A DNA stretch of 10,571 nucleotides from an uncultured bacterium (GTDB lineage: Bacteria; Bacteroidota; Bacteroidia; Bacteroidales; Paludibacteraceae): NCBI GenBank assembly GCA_947074225.1, contig CAMTOX010000036.1, positions 1 through 10,571 on the forward strand. The letters run 5' to 3'. Every line of letters begins with the position of its first letter. The first letter of the stretch is position 1. Below, one piece after another: positions 5,763 through 10,571 of this stretch. The notes under the pieces were generated by a model. That model did no database searches and was not told where the DNA came from. It saw nothing but the letters and a program-made list of their open reading frames with translations. The position numbers and the translations under genes are program-made.

Positions 5763-6848
5763 ATGGAAAAGAAAAAACGTGTGTTGATGGCCATGAGTGG
5801 CGGCATTGACAGCAGCGTAGCTGCAATGCTTTTGTTAGAGCAAGGGTATGAGTTGGTTGGAGTAACTTATCGTACTTTCGACCAAATCTCTAAAGGGTGT
5901 ATGGAGAAGGAGAAAGGGTGCTGTAGTGTAGATGCCATTTTCGAGGCGAAACGCTTGGCTACAGAGCTTGGGTTTGGACATACCATTTTAGATATACGCA
6001 AAGAGTTTCACAACTCTGTAATAGTAGATTTTATTGATGAATATTTAAATGGTCGTACGCCAAATCCATGTGTGGTGTGCAACTCGGATATTAAATGGGG
6101 AAAGCTCATAGAGATAGCCGACGAGCAGGGGTGCGATTATATTGCTACGGGACATTATGCCCGAATAGCTCAGGCCAATGGCCGTTATTTCTTGCAGAAG
6201 GGTAGAGATGAACATAAGGATCAGACCTACTTCTTGTGGAAGCTAAGTCAAGAGAATTTAGCACGCACACTCTTCCCATTAGGGGAGTTAACAAAAAGTG
6301 AGGTGCGACAAGCAGCCTTAGATCATGGTTTTGAGAAACTCTCTAAGAAGGGCGAAAGTCAAGAGATTTGTTTCATACCCGATAACGACTATAGAGCTTT
6401 CTTGGCTGAACATGTGGATGGCTATGCCGAAAAATATGGCGAAGGAGAGTTTGTCGATGCTCAAGGAAAGGTACTTGGTAAACATAAGGGATTCCCTAAC
6501 TATACCATTGGGCAGCGTAAAGGTTTGGGCATTGCCTTGGGAGAACCCATGTATGTGTTGCGTTTAGATGTAGAAAATAATAGAGTGGTGTTAGGTCGCA
6601 AAGAGGAGTTGCAAACTCAAATGTGTTATGCTAAGGCGATGAACTGGATGAAGGTAGAAGATTTTACCGATGGCATGGAGGTGATGGCAAAGATTCGCTA
6701 TAAAAGTAAACCGGGAAAGGCCACACTCTATCATGAGGATGAACGTGTGCGAATAGTGTTTCACGAACCCATAGACTCAGTAACGCCGGGGCAGAGCGTG
6801 GTGCTTTACCAAGGCGAAGATGTGGTGGGCGGCGGAGTGTTGTGCTAA
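5763..6848 (+). CDS. mnmA: tRNA 2-thiouridine(34) synthase MnmA, CxxC type
   Basis: Thiolates the wobble uridine (U34) of tRNAs for Lys, Glu and Gln using ATP and sulfur relayed from a cysteine desulfurase. The 361-residue protein has the PP-loop SGGIDSS (12-18) that adenylates uridine, the block NGRTPNPCVVCNSDIKWG (96-113), GHYARI (130-135), the second catalytic Cys203 in GESQEICFIPD, and a C-terminal beta domain with NYTIGQRKGLGI (246-257). Cys103 and Cys106 form a CxxC, where E. coli MnmA has Asp-x-x-Cys. A further Cys-rich stretch, GCMEKEKGCCS (45-55), follows the PP-loop. The start is ATG at 5763-5765, giving MEKKKRVLMAMSGG; the frame reaches back to TTG 5739 but those codons overlap a hairpin and match nothing in the family. 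Length is normal. The subtilase gene follows 94 nt downstream, possibly on the same transcript. Confidence 0.97.
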   Translation: MEKKKRVLMAMSGGIDSSVAAMLLLEQGYELVGVTYRTFDQISKGCMEKEKGCCSVDAIFEAKRLATELGFGHTILDIRKEFHNSVIVDFIDEYLNGRTPNPCVVCNSDIKWGKLIEIADEQGCDYIATGHYARIAQANGRYFLQKGRDEHKDQTYFLWKLSQENLARTLFPLGELTKSEVRQAALDHGFEKLSKKGESQEICFIPDNDYRAFLAEHVDGYAEKYGEGEFVDAQGKVLGKHKGFPNYTIGQRKGLGIALGEPMYVLRLDVENNRVVLGRKEELQTQMCYAKAMNWMKVEDFTDGMEVMAKIRYKSKPGKATLYHEDERVRIVFHEPIDSVTPGQSVVLYQGEDVVGGGVLC

Positions 6849-6888
6849 CAACAACCGGTAATGGCGATGTGTGAAGATGAAGAATTTT

Positions 6889-6902
6889 GCCACTCTTGTG
6901 GC
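6889..6902 (+). repeat. Short hairpin between mnmA and the subtilase gene
   Basis: GCCAC (6889-6893) and GTGGC (6898-6902) pair around TCTT. The stem is GC-rich but only 5 bp, and no T-run follows, so it is a poor intrinsic terminator. I see no TAnnTTTG box in this 94-nt gap, which leaves read-through from mnmA as the simplest source of the subtilase mRNA. Confidence 0.3.
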
Positions 6903-6942
6903 TTATATGGTATTGAAATATTCATTTTAATCTCTTCAAGAT

Positions 6943-8538
6943 ATGCGTATTAAATCATCTTTTGTTGCATTGATAGCTCTGTTGTGTGTGCAGCTACTTT
7001 CTGCCACAGATATCTATTATGTTCAATTTTCAGATAAATTGGGCTCGCCCTATAGCGTCTCTAATCCTTTGGACTTTCTCTCGCAGCGTGCCATAGACCG
7101 TCGTGCTACTTGGAATATAGCCATAGACAGCACCGATTTTCCCGTTAATCCTGCTTATGTTGCGGCGCTACGCAGTGCCGGGGCGGTGGTAAAGCATACC
7201 TCGCGTTGGATGAATAGTGCCCTTGTGGTGACTAGTGATGACGATGTGATAGACTCTATTTATAAACTTCCCTTTGTAATAGATATAGAGTTGGTTTATC
7301 GACAACGCTTCTATAGTCCTAAAGAGGAGCAGCGTCAAAAGACAGAGGATAACTCCAATGACTATGGCGATGCCAATACGCAGCTTCAGATGATAGGTGT
7401 TGACAGGCTTCATGCTGCCGGATTTAGAGGTGCCAACATACATGTTGCAGTTATAGATGCCGGTTTTTTAAATGTGAACACTAATCGTGCTTTCGACTCT
7501 TTGCGCATGCGAAATGGCATTTTGGGTAGCTACGATTTTGTGAATGACAACTCCGATATTTATCAAGAAGATTTTCATGGTGCTGCCGTCTTAGCTACTA
7601 TGGCGGCCAATATTCCCAATCAATACTTAGGAGGTGCCCCCGATGCCAGCTATTGGCTCTTACGCAGTGAAGATGCCTATACCGAGTGGCCTGTTGAGGC
7701 CGACTATTGGATTATTGCTGCCGAGTTTGCCGATAGTGTAGGGGTGGATATTATTAATACCTCTTTGGGATATGCCATGTTTGACGACCCTTCGTTGGAC
7801 TACCGATATAACGATTTGAATGGTAAAAACTTGCGAGTTAGCCAAGCGGCTCTTATGACGGCACGTAAAGGCATTATCACGTTGGTGAGCGCCGGCAATG
7901 AGGGTAACACAGAGTGGGGCACCATTTCGGCACCTGCCGATGCCGACAGCATCTTAACCGTGGGTGCGGTAGATAGGTATGGAAATGTTACCGGGTTTAG
8001 CTCCTACGGCCCATCGGCCGATAGGCGGGTGAAGCCCGATATTTGTACCGTTGGAGGTTCGGCAGCTATTGTAGATAGCTATGGATATCCCTCAATATCT
8101 AATGGTACCTCTTTCTCAAGCCCTATAGCAGCTGCTATGATGGCTTGTTTAAAACAAGCACGACCAGACCTACACCCTCAACAGCTCATGGAGGAGGTTC
8201 GCAAGTCGGCATCGCATTACAGCACTCCCGACAACTATTTTGGCTATGGCATTCCCAATGCGTGGAGAGTCTATTCCGATGTGGTGGGATACGAAGAACC
8301 CTCAAGCGAGTTAGGATGGAATGTCTATCCAAATCCGGTAGAGAAGGAGTTATATATAGAGACTAAAACAGCTGTAAAAGTGCGCTTGCACGACTTATGT
8401 GGACGGCAGAAATTACAGCGTCAGCTCTCCGGGTATGGCTCTATAGATATGAGTGCATTGATAAATGGTATCTATTTCCTAACCATTGATAATGGTTCTA
8501 AAGTACAGACTTATAAAATTATTAAAGGAGAGTTCTAG
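6943..8538 (+). CDS. Secreted S8 (subtilisin-like) serine protease with T9SS sorting tail
   Basis: A 531-residue serine endopeptidase predicted to be exported by Sec, then carried across the outer membrane by the type IX system. Residues 1-21 form a signal peptide ending LLSA. A pro-region (about 22-125) carries FLSQRAIDRR (45-54), which I recognise from a Bacteroidota subtilase family. The catalytic domain (about 140-440) has Asp172 in VAVIDAGF, His212 in FHGAAV, the oxyanion Asn319 in SAGNEG, and Ser390 in NGTSFSSP; all are intact. The C-terminus (about 458-531) begins WNVYPNPV, then VRLHDLCGRQ and DMSALINGIYFLTI, ending KIIKGEF: a type A sorting domain, normally cleaved when the protein is attached to the surface or released. 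The start is ATG at 6943-6945. Substrate is unknown. It sits between mnmA and xseA, with no functional link apparent. Confidence 0.95.
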   Translation: MRIKSSFVALIALLCVQLLSATDIYYVQFSDKLGSPYSVSNPLDFLSQRAIDRRATWNIAIDSTDFPVNPAYVAALRSAGAVVKHTSRWMNSALVVTSDDDVIDSIYKLPFVIDIELVYRQRFYSPKEEQRQKTEDNSNDYGDANTQLQMIGVDRLHAAGFRGANIHVAVIDAGFLNVNTNRAFDSLRMRNGILGSYDFVNDNSDIYQEDFHGAAVLATMAANIPNQYLGGAPDASYWLLRSEDAYTEWPVEADYWIIAAEFADSVGVDIINTSLGYAMFDDPSLDYRYNDLNGKNLRVSQAALMTARKGIITLVSAGNEGNTEWGTISAPADADSILTVGAVDRYGNVTGFSSYGPSADRRVKPDICTVGGSAAIVDSYGYPSISNGTSFSSPIAAAMMACLKQARPDLHPQQLMEEVRKSASHYSTPDNYFGYGIPNAWRVYSDVVGYEEPSSELGWNVYPNPVEKELYIETKTAVKVRLHDLCGRQKLQRQLSGYGSIDMSALINGIYFLTIDNGSKVQTYKIIKGEF

Positions 8539-8625
8539 GCATTTAACCCTTTTCGGCATGATTATTTCCATGTTATAGAATTGGTATTGTAACCTCTCTT
8601 TATATTTATCTCTCAACCTATTTTT

Positions 8626-9891
8626 ATGTCGATTATGACAGTATCTTCATTGACTCTGACCGAGCTGAATCAGCAAATTCAGCAAACGCTTAAACGCTCC
8701 ATGGGTGCAAGCTTTTGGGTGCGTGCCGAGATAAGTGAGCTGCGCGACAATGCCAATGGTCATTGCTATATGGAGCTTATAGAGAAGGATGTTGTGACCG
8801 ACCAAATTAAGGCACGTTTAAAGGCCACCATTTGGGCCTCTACCTACCGAATGTTAAAGCCCTACTTCTTACAAAGCACCGGCACATCACTTCAAAGTGG
8901 CATGAAAGTGTTGGTGTGTGGTACAGTAGGTTTTCATGAACTCTACGGTTTGAGCTTTACCATTACCGACATAGACCCTGCTTTTACGGTGGGCGATATG
9001 GCAATGCGTCGTGCAGAGATTATACGTCAACTAACAGAAGATGGCGTTATAGATATGAATGGTGAGTTGGAGTTTCCATTGCTGCCTCGTCGCATAGCGG
9101 TTATTTCCAGTGCTACGGCAGCCGGCTATGGCGATTTTTGCGATCAGCTGCTCCATAATAGTTATGGTTATTATTTCTATGTGAAGTTATTTCCTGCACT
9201 CATGCAAGGTGCTAAAACTGAGGATTCGGTAATTGAAGCGTTGAATGCTATTTATGAACATATAGAGCTCTTTGATTGTGTTGTTATTATTCGTGGCGGC
9301 GGTGCCACCGCGGAGTTAGCCACTTTCGATAGTTATGAGATGGCCCTTCATGTAGCCCAATTCCCATTACCGGTTATTAGTGGTATAGGGCATCAACGCG
9401 ATGCCACCATTATAGACTTAGTGGCACATAGTTGTGTGAAGACTCCTACAGCCGCTGCCGAGCTGTTAATTAATAAGATACATGGCACAGAGGAGAATTT
9501 AGATTACCTCACAGAGCGTCTTGTGAGTTCTGCTCAAGGGCGTTTAGAGCTGGAGAGTCGCAACCTGCAGGCAGTGGTTATGCGTTTGCCGTTGCTACTT
9601 TCCGGACGTATGGCACATGAGACGCATGGCTTAGATAGCCTCTTGCTGCAATTAAAGCGCCTCACCGAGCGCCGCTTAGATGCCGAGAAACATCGGCTAA
9701 CTTTATTAGAGCACTCTATTCAGATGGCCGACCCTGAACAGATGCTAAAACGTGGCTATAGCATAACCACCTGTAATGGCATACCCATTCGTTCACTCCA
9801 TGAATTGCAAATGGGGAGTTCACTTGTGACCTATTTCATGGATGGCACTGTGGAATCGACCATTGATAAGATAAAATCAAAACCACAATAA
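8626..9891 (+). CDS. xseA: Exodeoxyribonuclease VII large subunit
   Basis: Catalytic subunit of exonuclease VII, which degrades single-stranded DNA from both ends in repair and clears damaged or excess single strands in the cytoplasm. The 421 residues contain an N-terminal OB fold (about 5-115, with FWVRAEISEL and HCYMEL) that binds DNA. The nuclease domain follows: RRIAVISSATAAGYGDF (155-171), VVIIRGGGATAELATFDSYE (219-238), and ISGIGHQRDATIIDLVAHSC (251-270) running into VKTPTAAAE. Asp259 is a likely catalytic residue. A long charged helical segment (about 280-365) is the coiled coil that binds small subunits, and DPEQMLKRGYSIT (369-381) is the usual C-terminal block. Length is normal. Start is ATG 8626; a second ATG at 8635 is an alternative. 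xseB follows after one base. Confidence 0.97.
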   Translation: MSIMTVSSLTLTELNQQIQQTLKRSMGASFWVRAEISELRDNANGHCYMELIEKDVVTDQIKARLKATIWASTYRMLKPYFLQSTGTSLQSGMKVLVCGTVGFHELYGLSFTITDIDPAFTVGDMAMRRAEIIRQLTEDGVIDMNGELEFPLLPRRIAVISSATAAGYGDFCDQLLHNSYGYYFYVKLFPALMQGAKTEDSVIEALNAIYEHIELFDCVVIIRGGGATAELATFDSYEMALHVAQFPLPVISGIGHQRDATIIDLVAHSCVKTPTAAAELLINKIHGTEENLDYLTERLVSSAQGRLELESRNLQAVVMRLPLLLSGRMAHETHGLDSLLLQLKRLTERRLDAEKHRLTLLEHSIQMADPEQMLKRGYSITTCNGIPIRSLHELQMGSSLVTYFMDGTVESTIDKIKSKPQ

Positions 9892-9892
9892 T

Positions 9893-10087
9893 ATGAAAAA
9901 GCAACTGAATTATGGCGATGCTCTTACAGAGCTTGAGAGCATAGTACGCGAAATAGAGAGTGGAACCCTCTCTATTGACGAATTAACCAGTAAAGTGAAA
10001 CATGCTACCGAGTTAGTGCAATTGTGCAAAAAGCGTATTCACGATACCGATAAAGAGTTAGAGAAGATAATGAAGGAGTTGGAGTAG
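9893..10087 (+). CDS. xseB: Exodeoxyribonuclease VII small subunit
   Basis: The accessory subunit of exonuclease VII; several copies wrap the coiled coil of each XseA. The 64-residue protein is the usual size. It reads as a helical hairpin: YGDALTELESIVREIESG (7-24), the turn TLSIDEL (25-31), then a long charged helix to the C-terminus. The pattern AL-x-x-LE-x-IV-x-x-IE-x-G is typical of the family. Its ATG follows the xseA stop by one base, so the two are translationally coupled and share a transcript. A strong terminator lies 80 nt beyond its stop. Confidence 0.95.
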   Translation: MKKQLNYGDALTELESIVREIESGTLSIDELTSKVKHATELVQLCKKRIHDTDKELEKIMKELE

Positions 10088-10166
10088 AAGCACCAATTTA
10101 TATAGGCGGAGGAGCTTGTTCAGTTTCTATACACCATTTACTCGGACTTGTTTATTGACCGATTAT

Positions 10167-10208
10167 AAAAAAGGCTCGCAGATGATAAAATCATTTGCGA
10201 GCCTTTTT
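10167..10208. terminator. Bidirectional intrinsic terminator
   Basis: GGCTCGCA (10173-10180) pairs with TGCGAGCC (10196-10203), then a G-T pair, then ATGAT (10182-10186) with ATCAT (10190-10194) around an AAA loop. An A-run (10167-10172) precedes the stem and a T-run (10204-10208) follows it, so it ends transcription in both directions. It lies between xseB on the plus strand and the convergent gene on the minus strand, exactly where a shared terminator is expected. Confidence 0.93.
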
Positions 10209-10234
10209 AGTTGTTTATATCTCACAGAGAGTGA

Positions 10235-10571
10235 TTATCTCACAATCTTAGTTACATTCTTAGCGGTACGAACCAAGTAAATTCCTTTAGGAAGTGAGTT
10301 CATATCGATATTACCTTCCGATTCGATGATGCGAGCACCAGTCATATTGTAAAGGGTAATAGTACCGTTAGTAAGGTTATAGATGGTAGCATTATCGTAG
10401 ATGAATTCAACTTCTTGAGTCGTTGCATCAAGAGATGTTGTAGCATCCATAGCGATAGGAATTAATTGTGAAGTAGTGTTGTATTGTAATACTACACACG
10501 TAATGTTTACTGCAGTTGTAGGAATAGCAGTACCAATGATGCTAAGGTCGGAATATTGTGTGCGCAAAACA
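10235..10571 (-). CDS. C-terminal part of a T9SS-exported protein (5' end outside window)
   Basis: The last 111 residues of a larger protein whose beginning lies beyond the right edge; the frame is open to the last full codon and there is no start I trust (the only candidate near the edge is a TTG). About residues 54-111 look like a T9SS type A sorting domain: ITLYNMTGARII (71-82), DMNSLPKGIYLVRT (89-102) and a basic end KNVTKIVR. The YPNP box often found at the front of such domains is absent here; a VEFIYDNATIYNLTNGTITL variant takes its place. The remaining upstream residues (1-50) are rich in Thr, Ile and Asn and give no function. It converges on xseB and shares the terminator at 10167-10208. 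Confidence 0.8.
   Translation of the reverse strand, partial: VLRTQYSDLSIIGTAIPTTAVNITCVVLQYNTTSQLIPIAMDATTSLDATTQEVEFIYDNATIYNLTNGTITLYNMTGARIIESEGNIDMNSLPKGIYLVRTAKNVTKIVR

Noticed and set aside
6889..6902. GCCAC-TCTT-GTGGC as the terminator of mnmA.
   Set aside because: The stem is only 5 bp and is followed by TTATATGG, not a T-run. It is kept only as a hairpin.
7168..7443. Minus-strand 91-codon frame within the subtilase gene.
   Set aside because: It lies fully antisense to the pro-region of an intact subtilase with all expected motifs on the plus strand.

Overview
This window looks like a contig end from a member of the Bacteroidota, most likely order Bacteroidales. Three things point there. 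Proteins read like Bacteroidales versions (YidC beginning MDKNTVIGF, a subtilase with the FLSQRAIDRR pro-region). Two proteins end in type IX secretion (T9SS) type A sorting domains. Promoters match the Bacteroidetes -7 consensus TAnnTTTG, and starts lack strong Shine-Dalgarno sites. No genus can be named, and there are no mobile elements, CRISPR arrays, rRNAs or tRNAs that I can support.

Left edge (1-62): this is not genomic. It reads as a slightly corrupted Illumina P5 adapter: flow-cell part, an apparent 8-base index, then the TruSeq read-1 primer ending at base 62. It breaks yidC, whose genomic part (64-690, minus strand) holds only the N-terminal membrane anchor and part of the periplasmic domain. 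pyrG (CTP synthase, 739-2340, minus) lies just upstream and probably shares its transcript.

Middle (2559-4916, minus strand): a three-gene operon, in transcription order an M16-family zinc peptidase, a metal-dependent class I O-methyltransferase, and a small hotdog-fold acyl-CoA thioesterase. Spacings are 46 and 11 nt. A TACCTTTG promoter box lies just upstream of the peptidase, and an identical box lies upstream of pyrG. In both genes the longest open frame reaches back to a TTG inside that box, so the true starts are downstream.

Gap (4917-5762): about 850 nt between divergent genes, with no convincing gene. It holds an 18-bp perfect inverted repeat built from 11-nt units, a good Bacteroidetes promoter reading right, and a leader of about 300 nt before mnmA.

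Right half (5763-10087, plus strand): mnmA (tRNA 2-thiouridylase, CxxC type), a secreted S8 subtilase with a T9SS tail, xseA and xseB (both subunits of exodeoxyribonuclease VII). A bidirectional terminator (10167-10208) separates xseB from a convergent gene whose 3' end (10235 to the edge, minus) encodes another T9SS sorting tail.

Overall this is mostly housekeeping chromosome: nucleotide synthesis, membrane protein insertion, tRNA modification, DNA repair and protein export cargo. I do not see an undescribed multi-gene system. The items most worth checking are the adapter artefact, the 11-nt-unit palindrome, the long mnmA leader and the cysteine pattern of MnmA.
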